Shown piece after piece: positions 25,887 through 35,344 of a stretch of 64,000 nucleotides of DNA (positions are counted from its first letter, which is position 1; every line of letters begins with the position of its first letter). This stretch comes from Thiobius zoothamnicola. Its GTDB lineage: Bacteria; Pseudomonadota; Gammaproteobacteria; Chromatiales; Chromatiaceae. A program made the position numbers and the translations under genes. The DNA lies in NCBI GenBank assembly GCA_963678215.1, contig OY782758.1:310001-374000 (forward strand), in the 5' to 3' direction. The notes beneath the pieces are model-generated. The model searched no databases. It had not been told where the DNA came from and was given only the letters and a program-made list of their open reading frames with translations.

Positions 25887-27213
25887 CACCATGCAAAAAT
25901 CGCAATTGCAGCAGATTGTCGAGGATTTGTTGCATGAAGCACGTCGCCAGGGAGCGGACAGCGCGGAGGCAGGTGCGCAGATTCAACAAGGTTTGGCGGT
26001 GAATGTCCGTATGGGCGAAGTGGACACCATAGAGCATGCCAGTGATCAAGGCTTGGGTTTGACGGTTTACCGGGGACGACGTAAGGGGACTGCCAGCACC
26101 AGTGACTTTGGCGCGCAGGCCATCAAGGAAACGGTTGCTGCCGCTTGCCGGATCGCCCGATATACTTCAGAAGATTCAGCGGCGGGTTTGGCGGATGCCG
26201 CCTTGATGGCAACAGAGGTTCCTGATCTGGAGCTTAATCACCCCTGGGCGATTGATGCGGAGCAAGCATTACGAGTTGCGCAGGATTGTGAGGCGGCGGC
26301 GTTAGCGCATGATGCCCGAATAACCAATTCGGAAGGCGCTGGGGTGAATACCCGCAATAGTTTGTTTGTGTATGGCAATACGCATGGCTTCATTGAGGGT
26401 TATCCAACGACCCGGCACAGCATCAGTTGCGCTGTGCTGGCGAAACAGAATGACGACATGCAGCGTGATGCCTGGTATACGACGGATCGTTCTCCAGCAG
26501 ATCTGCAAGATGCACGTGCAGTGGGTATTGAGGCCGGGCGACGCAGTCTGGAAAGATTGGGTAGCCGTAAGCTTTCGACCATGACGTGTCCGGTATTGTT
26601 TAAAGCGGATGCGGCGGTCGGTTTGTTACGTCATTTGATCAGTGCCATTCGGGGTTCCGCGCTGTATCACCGGGCCAGTTTTTTGTTAGATAAACTGGGC
26701 CATCAGATTTTTCCCGATTGGGTCATGATTGATGAGGATCCGCTGCGTCTGCGAGGGTTAAGAAGCGCACCTTTTGATGGCGAAGGCGTGGCGACACGAC
26801 CGCGTTATTTAGTGACTGAAGGCGTATTGCGTGGCTATGTGCTGGAGAGTTATTCGGCGCGCAAATTAGGTATGCAAACCACAGGCAATGCGGGTGGCGT
26901 ACGTAATCTCCGTATTCAAGATACCGGTCAAGGTTTTGATGAATTGGTCAGGCAAATGCACCGTGGGTTGGTCGTCACTGAGTTAATGGGGCAGGGCAGT
27001 AATTTGGTGACTGGGGATTACTCGCGCGGTGCCGCAGGTTTCTGGGTGGAGCATGGTGAGGTTCAATATCCTGTTGAAGAAGTCACCGTAGCGGGTAATT
27101 TACAGGATATGTTTTCAGGTTTGCTGGCGGTGGGCACTGATAATCAGATTCCCGGCAGTGTGCAGACGGGTTCCTGGCTCATTGAGCGGATGACGGTTGC
27201 CGGGGTTGATTAA
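25879..27213 (+). CDS. pmbA: PmbA/TldE metalloprotease subunit
   Basis: Partner of TldD. PmbA/TldE shares the fold but lacks the HExxxH zinc motif, as seen here, and shapes the substrate channel of the dimer. The 444-residue protein has the family segments GLGLTVYRGRRKGTASTSDF, GSALYHRASFLLDKLGHQIFPDW and the C-terminal TGDYSRGAAGFWVEHGEVQYPVEEVTVAGNL. The start overlaps tldD. Directly downstream is the promoter of the atp operon, so the tldD-pmbA unit ends here. Confidence 0.95.
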   Translation: MPDTMQKSQLQQIVEDLLHEARRQGADSAEAGAQIQQGLAVNVRMGEVDTIEHASDQGLGLTVYRGRRKGTASTSDFGAQAIKETVAAACRIARYTSEDSAAGLADAALMATEVPDLELNHPWAIDAEQALRVAQDCEAAALAHDARITNSEGAGVNTRNSLFVYGNTHGFIEGYPTTRHSISCAVLAKQNDDMQRDAWYTTDRSPADLQDARAVGIEAGRRSLERLGSRKLSTMTCPVLFKADAAVGLLRHLISAIRGSALYHRASFLLDKLGHQIFPDWVMIDEDPLRLRGLRSAPFDGEGVATRPRYLVTEGVLRGYVLESYSARKLGMQTTGNAGGVRNLRIQDTGQGFDELVRQMHRGLVVTELMGQGSNLVTGDYSRGAAGFWVEHGEVQYPVEEVTVAGNLQDMFSGLLAVGTDNQIPGSVQTGSWLIERMTVAGVD

Positions 27214-27269
27214 GTTAACCTATCTTCCGCGAATTTTTCTAATGATTAAAAGTTTTATTGGTTGATCGT

Positions 27270-27298
27270 TTGACCTTATTTAGGCGTTTGCTTATACT
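27270..27298 (+). promoter_or_regulatory. Sigma-70-type promoter of the atp operon
   Basis: TTGACC (27270-27275) and TATACT (27293-27298) are separated by 17 bp, close to the housekeeping consensus, and lie about 45 bp upstream of atpI. No operator-like repeat is evident around them. Confidence 0.75.
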
Positions 27299-27340
27299 TC
27301 GCGCGCTTTCAGTGAGGCTGGCGACCGAGAATTTTCATTC

Positions 27341-27712
27341 ATGCAAGATGCGAATGTTGGCCGTATTGTGAGGTTGTTGGCGGCGCAGGCGATGCTTTCT
27401 GTTGGGATAGTCGTCGCCATGGGTGTGTTCTTTGATTGGCAGGTGGCGCGGGACTCTTTAGTCGGTGGTTTGGCCGCCGTATCAGGGTCGGCGGTTTTCG
27501 CGCTATGGTTGTTTAAGCGTCCATCTTCTGTTGATCCGCATGCCCTGGTTAAGCAATTTTATGCGGGTGAGTTGCTGAGATTTGCAACGATCGTCATTCT
27601 GTTTGGTTTGGCGATGAAGAAGATAGACAGTCTGAATCCGGCAACCCTGTTGGTGGTTTTTCTGATTGTGCAGATAACGCCTTTATTATTGGCGAACAGG
27701 ATTGCGCGTTGA
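27341..27712 (+). CDS. atpI: ATP synthase subunit I
   Basis: A small, poorly conserved membrane protein encoded first in atp operons. It helps assemble the c-ring or stabilises the Fo sector but is not part of the final complex. The 123-residue product has four hydrophobic segments (about residues 13-31, 36-55, 75-90, 96-115), as usual. The identification rests mainly on size, topology and position directly before atpB. Confidence 0.88.
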   Translation: MQDANVGRIVRLLAAQAMLSVGIVVAMGVFFDWQVARDSLVGGLAAVSGSAVFALWLFKRPSSVDPHALVKQFYAGELLRFATIVILFGLAMKKIDSLNPATLLVVFLIVQITPLLLANRIAR

Positions 27713-27787
27713 TGACAGTCGTCTTGGCGTTTTTGGCAATTTTGGGACGGGAAAAGCGGTTTTTCTTTGTGGAAGTGAAGAGATAGC

Positions 27788-28651
27788 ATGGCTGGTACAG
27801 AAATCACGTCGACTGAATACATCAAGCATCATTTAACGAATCTGACTTTTGGTCATCATCCTGAACATGGTTGGGGCCTTGCGCATAGTGCGCAGGAAGC
27901 CGCTGAAATGGGATTCATGGCAATTCACCTTGATTCAATGATGTGGTCTTTGATTTTAATTGGTGTTTTCGCCTTTTATTTTCGCCGCGCCGCCCAAAAA
28001 GCCACGACCGGAGTGCCTTCCGGACTACAAAATTTTGTGGAGATGATGGTTGATTTTGTCAACGAGAGCGTGCGCAGCTCCTTTTCCGGCAAGAGCGACT
28101 TAGTTGCCCCCTTGGCGCTGACCATCTTTTGTTGGGTTTTCCTGATGAACCTGATGGATTTGGTGCCGGTTGATTTGATTCCGCGGTTGTTTGAGCTGTT
28201 TGGCGTGCATTACATGAAAGTGGTGCCCACCACAGACCCGAATATCACTATGGCGATGGCATTGGTGGTATTCATCCTGATTGTTTTTTACAGCATTAAA
28301 ATCAAAGGCGTCGGCGGTTTCGTCGGCGAATTGACCGGTTTGCCTTTCCAAACCAACAATGTTTTTCTCAAGCCATTCACCATGACCTTCAATTTGATTT
28401 TGGAAGGCGTGAATCTGCTGGCGAAACCCATCTCTTTATCACTGCGTCTGTTCGGCAATATGTATGCCGGTGAGACGATCTTTATTTTGATCGCATTAAT
28501 GTATAACGCCGGGTGGGTTCTGGGTCTGTTTGGCGGTGCGCTGCAATTTGTCTGGGCGGTTTTCCATATTCTTGTGATCACCTTGCAGGCCTTCATTTTC
28601 ATGACGCTGACGATCGTGTATCTGGACATGGCACACGCCGAGCATCATTAA
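27788..28651 (+). CDS. atpB: ATP synthase Fo subunit a
   Basis: Forms the proton half-channels next to the c-ring. The 287-residue membrane protein contains the essential arginine in the helix SLSLRLFGNMYAGE (about residues 217-230) and the usual Fo a-subunit block NPMLE-like region, present here as PFTMTFNLILEGVNLLAKP. The N-terminal extension with several His residues is long but common in gammaproteobacteria. Confidence 0.96.
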   Translation: MAGTEITSTEYIKHHLTNLTFGHHPEHGWGLAHSAQEAAEMGFMAIHLDSMMWSLILIGVFAFYFRRAAQKATTGVPSGLQNFVEMMVDFVNESVRSSFSGKSDLVAPLALTIFCWVFLMNLMDLVPVDLIPRLFELFGVHYMKVVPTTDPNITMAMALVVFILIVFYSIKIKGVGGFVGELTGLPFQTNNVFLKPFTMTFNLILEGVNLLAKPISLSLRLFGNMYAGETIFILIALMYNAGWVLGLFGGALQFVWAVFHILVITLQAFIFMTLTIVYLDMAHAEHH

Positions 28652-28700
28652 TCTGTTTTCTTTCAGCTAAGTTTAATTAACGCAATATTTGGAGACAATC

Positions 28701-28928
28701 ATGGAACAAGCACTGCTGTTTATCGCCGCTGCAATCATGCTGGGACTTAGCGCCGTGGGCGCCGCCGTCGGTATTGGCCTGTTGGGCGGTCGCTTTCTTG
28801 AAGGCGCAGCTCGCCAACCCGAACTCGTGCCCCTTTTGCGCACCCAGTTTTTTATTGTCGCTGGTTTGACGGATGCGGTGCCTATGATCGCTGTCGGTCT
28901 GGGTATGTATGTCATGTTCGCGGTATAA
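28701..28928 (+). CDS. atpE: ATP synthase Fo subunit c
   Basis: A 75-residue, two-helix lipid-binding protein; a ring of these subunits rotates as protons pass. The proton-carrying carboxylate is Asp58 in GLTDAVPMI, and the polar loop has the ARQPE motif (37-41). Neither position shows the extra polar residues of sodium-type rings, so this is a proton ring. The ATG at 28701 has a GGAG site 8 bp upstream, which decides the start over an in-frame codon 12 bp earlier. Confidence 0.96.
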   Translation: MEQALLFIAAAIMLGLSAVGAAVGIGLLGGRFLEGAARQPELVPLLRTQFFIVAGLTDAVPMIAVGLGMYVMFAV

Positions 28929-28977
28929 ATGTTCAGGCATCCTTTTTAACGCATTTACGTATTTTTAAGGTTTCGGG

Positions 28978-29448
28978 ATGAATATCAACCTGACACTCAT
29001 TGCCCAGATGATCTCCTTCGCGGTTTTTGTCTGGTTCACCATGAAGTTTATATGGCCGCCTCTCGTTAAGGCGATGGACGAACGTAAAGCGAAAATCGCT
29101 GATGGTTTGGCCGCCGCTGAACGTGGACGGCACGAACAAGCGTTGGCGGAACAACGTGTTGACGAACAACTGCAACAGGCGAAGCAGCAAGCGGCTGAAA
29201 TCAAGGCGAATGCGGAAAAACAAGCTGCCATGATTCTGGTGGAAGCCAAAACCAAAGCTCAGCAGGAAGGTGATCGTCAATTAGCCGCTGCCCAAGCTGA
29301 AATTACGCAGGAAACCAACAAGGCGCGTGAAGTGTTGCGTGCGAAGGTGGCGGAATTAGCGCTTGCTGGCGCGGAAAAGATTTTGCGCAAGGAAATCAAT
29401 GCTGAAGCGCATAAAGACATTGTTGATGCGGTCGCTAAACAAATTTAA
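28978..29448 (+). CDS. atpF: ATP synthase Fo subunit b
   Basis: Peripheral stalk subunit that holds F1 against rotation. The 156-residue protein has one N-terminal membrane helix (about residues 5-25), then a long, charged, Ala/Glu/Lys-rich coiled coil. The motif FVWFTMKFIWPPL at the membrane end is typical for the family. It follows atpE by 49 bp and precedes atpH by 9 bp. Confidence 0.96.
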   Translation: MNINLTLIAQMISFAVFVWFTMKFIWPPLVKAMDERKAKIADGLAAAERGRHEQALAEQRVDEQLQQAKQQAAEIKANAEKQAAMILVEAKTKAQQEGDRQLAAAQAEITQETNKAREVLRAKVAELALAGAEKILRKEINAEAHKDIVDAVAKQI

Positions 29449-29457
29449 GGCAGGGCC

Positions 29458-29997
29458 ATGGCTGGAGACATGACGACAATCGCTCGACCTTATGCCGGGG
29501 CAGTATTCCGGCATGCGGTGGAGTTTGACAAGTTAATGGTTTGGTCTGACATGCTGGCCTTATTGGCGACAGTGATGCAGGATCAGGCGATGCTGAATTT
29601 GGTGGCCGATCCCAAGCTGGCGTCAACCCAGAAAGCTGATTTGGTGTTAGAGATCGGCGGTGAGCATTTGAGTGAAGAGGGTGGCAATCTGGTCAAATTG
29701 TTGGCTGAGAATGGTCGTCTCACGGTTTTGCCTGAAATCTCCAAGCTTTATCACCATTACAAGGCTGAACATGATGGCGCCATTGATGTTGAGGTGGCAA
29801 CCGCCTATGTGCTGAAACCAGCGCAAGAAAAATTATTGTCGAATGCTTTGCAAGCGAAATTAGGCCGTGTCGTGAATATTCATAGCCGGAAAGACATCAA
29901 TTTGATTGGCGGTTTCAAATTGCGCGCTGGTGATATGGTGATTGATGGTTCTATATCCGGTCAGCTCAATCAATTAGCACACGAATTAGGACTCTAA
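29458..29997 (+). CDS. atpH: ATP synthase F1 subunit delta
   Basis: Links the b-dimer to the top of F1. The 179-residue protein has the family opening TTIARPYAGAVFRHA, the helix bundle and the C-terminal motif DINLIGGFKLRAGDMVIDGSISGQL. ATG 29458 has an upstream GGCAGGG stretch; the inner ATG at 29470 is a possible alternative start. It lies between atpF and atpA in the usual order. Confidence 0.95.
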   Translation: MAGDMTTIARPYAGAVFRHAVEFDKLMVWSDMLALLATVMQDQAMLNLVADPKLASTQKADLVLEIGGEHLSEEGGNLVKLLAENGRLTVLPEISKLYHHYKAEHDGAIDVEVATAYVLKPAQEKLLSNALQAKLGRVVNIHSRKDINLIGGFKLRAGDMVIDGSISGQLNQLAHELGL

Positions 29998-30012
29998 ACA
30001 GGGTAAGCGATT

Positions 30013-31554
30013 ATGCAACTCAACCCCTCTGAAATCAGTGAACTGATTAAGAATAAAATAGAAAAATTTGATTTATCGGCTGAAGCTCATAATGAAGGCA
30101 CTGTTGTTACAGTAACCGACGGTATTGTGCGTATTCACGGTCTGGCTGATGTCATGGCCTTTGAGATGCTGGAATTCCCTGGTAACGTCTTTGGTTTGGC
30201 GCTGAATCTTGAACGTGACTCGGTAGGTGCCGTGGTTCTGGGCAACTACAAAAATATTTCTGAAGGCGATCCGGTCAAATGCACTGGCAGGGTGCTTGAG
30301 GTGCCGACAGGGCCGGAATTGCTTGGACGGGTGGTGGATGCGCTGGGTAACCCGCTGGATGGCAAAGGCGATATCAAAGCGCAGGTCTCCGCGCCCATTG
30401 AAAAAATTGCGCCAGGCGTTATTGCGCGTAAATCCGTCGATCAACCAGTGCAAACCGGGATTAAAGCGATTGATTCCATGGTGCCGATCGGACGCGGGCA
30501 GCGTGAATTGATCATCGGCGACCGCCAGACGGGTAAAACAGCCATTGCGATTGATGCGATTATCAATCAGAAAGATACTGGCGTGAGATGTATCTATGTC
30601 GCAGTAGGTCAAAAGAACTCTTCAATATCTGCGTTGGTGCGTAAACTGGAAGAGCACGATGCGATGGATCACACCATTATCGTCGCTGCACCTGCTGCGG
30701 ATTCCGCTGCCATGCAATTTATCGCGCCTTATTCGGGCTGCACGATGGGGGAATATTTCCGTGATCGTGGCGAAGACGCGCTGATTATCTATGACGACTT
30801 GACCAAGCAAGCCTGGGCTTATCGTCAGGTTTCCTTGTTATTACGTCGTCCACCGGGTCGTGAAGCTTATCCGGGTGATGTGTTTTATTTGCACTCCCGC
30901 TTATTGGAGCGTGCTGCGCGTGTTAATGCTGAGCATGTTGAAAAGTTGACGAATGGCGAAGTGAGGGGACAAACAGGCTCTTTGACGGCGCTGCCCATCA
31001 TCGAAACCCAAGCGGGTGATGTGTCGGCTTTCGTGCCGACAAATGTGATCTCCATCACGGACGGTCAGATATTCCTGGAATCGGATTTGTTTGCATCGGG
31101 CATGCGCCCTGCGATTAATGCTGGCTTATCGGTATCCCGCGTAGGCGGTTCGGCGCAGACCAAAATCATTAAGAAACTGGGCGGCGGTGTACGTCTGGCT
31201 TTAGCGCAATATCGTGAATTGGCGGCATTTTCCCAATTTGCTTCAGATTTGGATGAGGCAACGCGCAAGCAACTGGAACGGGGTAAGCGGGTCACCGAAT
31301 TAATGAAGCAAGCCCAATATTCACCTTTATCCATTGCGGACATGGCGATTTCACTGTTCGCCGCCAATGAAGGCTATTTGGATGATATTGATGTGAATAA
31401 AGTGGTGGATTTTGAAGCGGCGTTGCATCGCTATATGGAAGCCAGTCAATCCGCATTGGTCACCAAAGTGAATGAGCAAGCGGATTGGAACGATGAGATT
31501 TCCGGCGCGTTTCATGATGCATTGAAGGATTTCAAAGCTAATAACACTTGGTGA
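30013..31554 (+). CDS. atpA: ATP synthase F1 subunit alpha
   Basis: Regulatory nucleotide-binding subunit of the F1 hexamer. The 513-residue protein carries the Walker A motif GDRQTGKTAIAIDA (about residues 169-182), the Walker B-like ALIIYDDL and the signature PAINAGLSVSRVGGSAQTK. It is full length, with ATG and a GGGTAAGC stretch upstream. The alpha arginine finger region ISVSR is conserved (here LSVSRVGG). Confidence 0.98.
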   Translation: MQLNPSEISELIKNKIEKFDLSAEAHNEGTVVTVTDGIVRIHGLADVMAFEMLEFPGNVFGLALNLERDSVGAVVLGNYKNISEGDPVKCTGRVLEVPTGPELLGRVVDALGNPLDGKGDIKAQVSAPIEKIAPGVIARKSVDQPVQTGIKAIDSMVPIGRGQRELIIGDRQTGKTAIAIDAIINQKDTGVRCIYVAVGQKNSSISALVRKLEEHDAMDHTIIVAAPAADSAAMQFIAPYSGCTMGEYFRDRGEDALIIYDDLTKQAWAYRQVSLLLRRPPGREAYPGDVFYLHSRLLERAARVNAEHVEKLTNGEVRGQTGSLTALPIIETQAGDVSAFVPTNVISITDGQIFLESDLFASGMRPAINAGLSVSRVGGSAQTKIIKKLGGGVRLALAQYRELAAFSQFASDLDEATRKQLERGKRVTELMKQAQYSPLSIADMAISLFAANEGYLDDIDVNKVVDFEAALHRYMEASQSALVTKVNEQADWNDEISGAFHDALKDFKANNTW

Positions 31555-31627
31555 TGCATCGGTGGCAATGCGTCATTGATCAAGATCAATGACGACATGA
31601 TGATGTGAAATAAGCACGGGAAGATAC

Positions 31628-32497
31628 ATGGCAGGCGCAAAAGAAATTCGTACCAAAATCGCTTCGGTTAAAAGCACTCAGAAAATCACGCGCGCGATGG
31701 AGATGGTTGCGGCGGCAAAAATGCGTAAAGCACAGGATCGGATGCTGGCGACCCGCCCTTATACGGAAAAAATGAAGCAGGTGGTTGGTCATATTGCATT
31801 GGCCAATCCCGAATACAAGCATCCTTTTGTCATGTCGCGTGAAGTGCGCAAAATCGGTTACATCGTCATTTCATCTGACCGTGGCTTATGCGGCGGTTTA
31901 AATACCAACTTATTCCGTTTTCTGGTTAAAGAAATCAAAGCGTTGCAAGAGGATGGCAAGGAAGTCGCTTTTTGTACGGTCGGGAATAAGGCGTTGGGGT
32001 TTTTCCGTCGTGTTGGCGGACAGGTGATGGCGCAGGCTACGCATTTAGGGGATGCGCCGAGAGTTGAAGCTTTGGTGGGTACTGTCAAAGTGATGCTGGA
32101 TGCCTATATCAATGGTGAAGTTGATGAAATCCGCTTAGCTTATAACACCTTTGTCAACACCATGACTCAGCAGAATACGGTTAGCCAATTGGTTCCACTC
32201 AAAGCTGGCGAGGATGCCGATAGTCTGTGCCGTCATTGGGATTATATTTACGAACCAGGCGCACAGGAAGTGATGGATGATCTGTTGGTGCGCTATATTG
32301 AATCTTTGGTTTATCAGGCGGTGGTTGAAAATGGGGCTTGCGAACAGTCGGCCCGGATGGTCGCCATGAAATCAGCCACGGATAATGCGGGCGATCTGAT
32401 CAGTGAATTGAAGCTGATTTATAACAAGGCGCGTCAGGCGGCGATCACCCAGGAGATTTCTGAGATTGTGGGTGGCGCGGCAGCGGTCGCTGCGTAA
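31628..32497 (+). CDS. atpG: ATP synthase F1 subunit gamma
   Basis: Central stalk that couples c-ring rotation to catalysis in beta. The 289-residue protein begins MAGAKEIRTKIASVKSTQKITRAMEMVAAAKMRKAQ and ends with the conserved helix MKSATDNAGDLISELKLIYNKARQAAITQEISEIVGGAAAV, both diagnostic. The 73-bp gap after atpA is the largest within the F1 part and contains no promoter-like sequence that I can defend. Confidence 0.97.
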   Translation: MAGAKEIRTKIASVKSTQKITRAMEMVAAAKMRKAQDRMLATRPYTEKMKQVVGHIALANPEYKHPFVMSREVRKIGYIVISSDRGLCGGLNTNLFRFLVKEIKALQEDGKEVAFCTVGNKALGFFRRVGGQVMAQATHLGDAPRVEALVGTVKVMLDAYINGEVDEIRLAYNTFVNTMTQQNTVSQLVPLKAGEDADSLCRHWDYIYEPGAQEVMDDLLVRYIESLVYQAVVENGACEQSARMVAMKSATDNAGDLISELKLIYNKARQAAITQEISEIVGGAAAVAA

Positions 32498-32569
32498 ATT
32501 AGCCGCATACGAATTTAAATTAAGTCCGCAGCTTGTCTGCGCAAGATTGAAGAGTAAGAGGAAACGCCA

Positions 32570-33952
32570 ATGAGCACGGGTAAGGTCGTCGAGGTTATCG
32601 GCGCGGTGGTCGACGTTCAATTTGAACGTGGCGAGATGCCGAAGATATACGATGCACTCAAAATTGAATCCGTCAATTTAACCCTGGAAGTACAGCAGCA
32701 GCTTGGTGATGGGGTGGTGCGCACGATCGCAATGGGTTCCACCAATGGCTTGAAGCGTGGTGTCGGCGTTGAAAATACCGGTTGTCCGATCACTGTGCCG
32801 GTTGGTCAGGCGACGTTGGGCCGTATTATGGATGTATTAGGCGAGCCGGTTGACGAAGCTGGCCCGATTGATGCGGATAACCATATGCCTATCCACCGAG
32901 AGCCGCCTAAGCTGGAAGACCAGGCATCTACGACGGAGATTCTGGAAACCGGCATCAAGGTCATTGATTTGATCATGCCGATTCAAAAAGGCGGTAAAGT
33001 CGGATTATTCGGTGGCGCAGGCGTTGGTAAGACCGTCACCCTGATGGAATTGATCCGTAATATCGCGGTTGAGCACTCAGGTTTTTCCGTCTTCGCTGGG
33101 GTTGGCGAACGTACCCGTGAAGGTAATGACTTCTATCATGAAATGTCTGAAGGCGGCGTGTTGGATAAGGTCGCCCTGGTGTATGGTCAGATGAATGAAC
33201 CACCTGGCAACCGCTTACGGGTGGCGTTGACGGGCTTGACCATGGCGGAACACTTCCGTGATGAAGGCCGCGATGTGTTGATGTTCGTGGATAATATCTA
33301 CCGTTATACCCTGGCTGGCACCGAAGTCTCTGCATTGTTGGGTCGTATGCCTTCAGCAGTAGGCTATCAACCGACTCTGGCGGAGGAAATGGGTGTTTTG
33401 CAAGAGCGCATTACCTCCACTAAGACTGGTTCCATTACCTCATTCCAGGCGGTTTATGTACCGGCTGATGACTTGACGGATCCATCGCCAGCGACAACCT
33501 TCGCCCATTTGGATGCCACTTTGGTGTTGTCGCGTCAGGTTGCGGAATTAGGGATTTATCCTGCGGTTGACCCACTCGATTCGACTTCACGTATTCTGGA
33601 TCCCCACATTGTGGGTCAGGAACATTATGATGTGGCTCGTGGTGTGCAAGGTGTGCTGCAACGCTATAAAGAGCTTAAGGACATCATTGCGATTTTGGGC
33701 ATGGATGAATTGTCTGAAGATGACAAACTGGTGGTTCAGCGCGCGCGTAAAATCCAACGCTTCCTGTCCCAGCCATTTTTCGTGGCGGAAGCCTTTACCG
33801 GCGCGCCCGGCAAATATGTTTCCTTACAGGACACGATTTCAAGCTTCAAGGCGATTCTGGACGGCGAATATGATCATCTGCCAGAACAGGCCTTTTATAT
33901 GTGTGGAAACATTGAGGAAGTGGTCGCCAAAGCCGAAGTTGAAAAGGCCTAA
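32570..33952 (+). CDS. atpD: ATP synthase F1 subunit beta
   Basis: Catalytic subunit of F1. The 460-residue protein contains the P-loop GGAGVGKTVTLMEL (about residues 150-163), the catalytic Glu in GVGERTREGND and the DELSEEDK-like C-terminal control region (DELSEDDKLVV). The P-site signature PAVDPLDSTSR is intact. It follows atpG by 72 bp with a strong AGAGG site before ATG. Confidence 0.98.
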   Translation: MSTGKVVEVIGAVVDVQFERGEMPKIYDALKIESVNLTLEVQQQLGDGVVRTIAMGSTNGLKRGVGVENTGCPITVPVGQATLGRIMDVLGEPVDEAGPIDADNHMPIHREPPKLEDQASTTEILETGIKVIDLIMPIQKGGKVGLFGGAGVGKTVTLMELIRNIAVEHSGFSVFAGVGERTREGNDFYHEMSEGGVLDKVALVYGQMNEPPGNRLRVALTGLTMAEHFRDEGRDVLMFVDNIYRYTLAGTEVSALLGRMPSAVGYQPTLAEEMGVLQERITSTKTGSITSFQAVYVPADDLTDPSPATTFAHLDATLVLSRQVAELGIYPAVDPLDSTSRILDPHIVGQEHYDVARGVQGVLQRYKELKDIIAILGMDELSEDDKLVVQRARKIQRFLSQPFFVAEAFTGAPGKYVSLQDTISSFKAILDGEYDHLPEQAFYMCGNIEEVVAKAEVEKA

Positions 33953-33974
33953 GGCGGTATTTGGAGAATAGGTT

Positions 33975-34397
33975 ATGGCAACAACCATTTTGGTTGACAT
34001 CGTAAGCGCCGAGTGTCACTTGTACTCAGGCCAGGGCGTGATGGTCTATGCCTCGGCGGTCATGGGCGAATTGGGCATAGCGCCACGCCATGCACCGTTG
34101 ATCACCCGTTTAAAGCCGGGTGAGGTGCGCGTCGATCCAGGTAATAACCAACCACATGAGCATTTTTACGTATCGGGCGGTATCCTTGAAGTGCAACCGT
34201 TCAAAGTGACTATTTTGGCGGATGCTGGTGTCCGGGCGGGTGATCTGGATGAAGCGGCGGCGCAGGAAGCCAAGCGTTGTGCTGAAGATGCACTGGCTAA
34301 CCAGCATGCTGATATGGACTTCGCCAAAGCACAGACCGAGTTGGCTGAAGCGGTCGCCCAGTTACGAGCGATTGACAGAATACGTAAGACGAAGTGA
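33975..34397 (+). CDS. atpC: ATP synthase F1 subunit epsilon
   Basis: A rotor subunit that can block ATP hydrolysis. The 140-residue protein has the N-terminal beta-sandwich (VDIVSAECHLYSGQGVMVYASAVMGELGIAPRHAPLITRLKPGEVRV) and a C-terminal two-helix part rich in Ala and Glu. It is the last gene of the operon and is followed by a strong intrinsic terminator. Confidence 0.96.
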   Translation: MATTILVDIVSAECHLYSGQGVMVYASAVMGELGIAPRHAPLITRLKPGEVRVDPGNNQPHEHFYVSGGILEVQPFKVTILADAGVRAGDLDEAAAQEAKRCAEDALANQHADMDFAKAQTELAEAVAQLRAIDRIRKTK

Positions 34398-34437
34398 CAA
34401 GTTCACTACCTTGCTAAAGTGCTGATTATTGAAGAAG

Positions 34438-34464
34438 CTTGCGTCATATAACGCAAGTTTTTTT
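34438..34464 (+). terminator. Rho-independent terminator of the atp operon
   Basis: A perfect 7-bp stem CTTGCGT / ACGCAAG (34438-34444 and 34451-34457) with a 6-base loop, followed directly by seven T. It lies 40 bp after the atpC stop. Confidence 0.85.
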
Positions 34465-34508
34465 GTATGGCGTGCTTGTTGATCTCATTGAAATGCAAAG
34501 GTGATTGA

Positions 34509-35126
34509 GTGAATGCCATCGTTAACGGGCCTGATGGAAAACCTCGCTGCGGCTGGTGCTCTGCTGCCCCCGAATTCCTGGCTTATCATGATAAAGAATG
34601 GGGATATCCTGTCAGTGATGATATCCGGTTATTTGAGAAATTATGCCTTGAAAGTTTTCAGTCAGGTTTGAGCTGGCGTACGATCCTTGCGAAACTCGAT
34701 CATTTTCGTTCGGTATTTCATGGCTTTGATTTTAATAGAGTAGCCGAATTCACAGTGGATGATGTTGAGCGTTTATTAACCGACAAAGGAATTGTGCGTC
34801 ATCGTGGGAAAATTGAAGCGGTTGTGAATAACGCCAAATGCGCTCAAGAAATGGTCGTTGAATTTGGTTCGTTGGCGGCATTTTTCTGGCGCTATGAGCC
34901 AAACGTGGATGAGTTGGCTGAACCGCAAACGGTCTCTGTTTCAGAGGTATCGAAAGCTTTGGCCAAAGCATTAAAAAAGAAAGGATGGAAATTTGTCGGT
35001 CCTACCACCGTCTATGCTTTTATGCAGGCTATGGGACTCATTAATGATCATGTTGATGAATGTGCGTTTAGGGATGAAGTGAAAAAAGCGCGTGAACGTT
35101 TTATCAAACCCAATTTGCCTGGATAA
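34509..35126 (+). CDS. tag: DNA-3-methyladenine glycosylase I
   Basis: Removes 3-methyladenine from alkylated DNA in base-excision repair. The 205-residue protein has the Tag signatures: RCGWC near the N-terminus, YHDKEWGYP, LESFQSGLSWRTIL, the KFVGPTTVYAFMQAMG block and the zinc-site residues in NDHVDECAF near the C-terminus. Cys, His, His and Cys of the zinc site are all present. The start is GTG 34509 with an AAAGG site at the right distance. It is monocistronic. Confidence 0.94.
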   Translation: MNAIVNGPDGKPRCGWCSAAPEFLAYHDKEWGYPVSDDIRLFEKLCLESFQSGLSWRTILAKLDHFRSVFHGFDFNRVAEFTVDDVERLLTDKGIVRHRGKIEAVVNNAKCAQEMVVEFGSLAAFFWRYEPNVDELAEPQTVSVSEVSKALAKALKKKGWKFVGPTTVYAFMQAMGLINDHVDECAFRDEVKKARERFIKPNLPG

Positions 35127-35277
35127 ATGCCTCGGGCATCAATTGATCTCACTTTCATGCGGTTAAGCGCACTAATATGGATCATAGCACCATGCCATGC
35201 CCCAATGAGCACCAGGGTTGATGAGAGGTGGGCTTTGGCAAAATCATGTTTTGGCGAATACCGGTTTTATTGAGTGT

Positions 35278-35293
35278 TGGTATGGTTCCTGCA
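35278..35293 (+). promoter_or_regulatory. Sigma-54-type promoter candidate for the urt operon
   Basis: TGGTATG-GTTC-CTGCA matches the -24/-12 consensus (TGGCAYR-N4-TTGCW) with GG and GC exactly 10 bp apart and one mismatch in the -12 part. It lies 52 bp before urtB. Urea transport is commonly under NtrC/RpoN nitrogen control, which fits. I could not find clear paired NtrC sites upstream. Confidence 0.55.
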
Positions 35294-35344
35294 GGATACT
35301 ATGAGACGCTAATTCACCCGTGAACCTCGATAAGTTTTACCAAC

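Noticed and set aside
35235..35257. TTGGCA followed by GTTTTGGC as sigma-54 promoter of urt
   Set aside because: The required GC is not 10 bp after the GG; the site at 35278 fits better.
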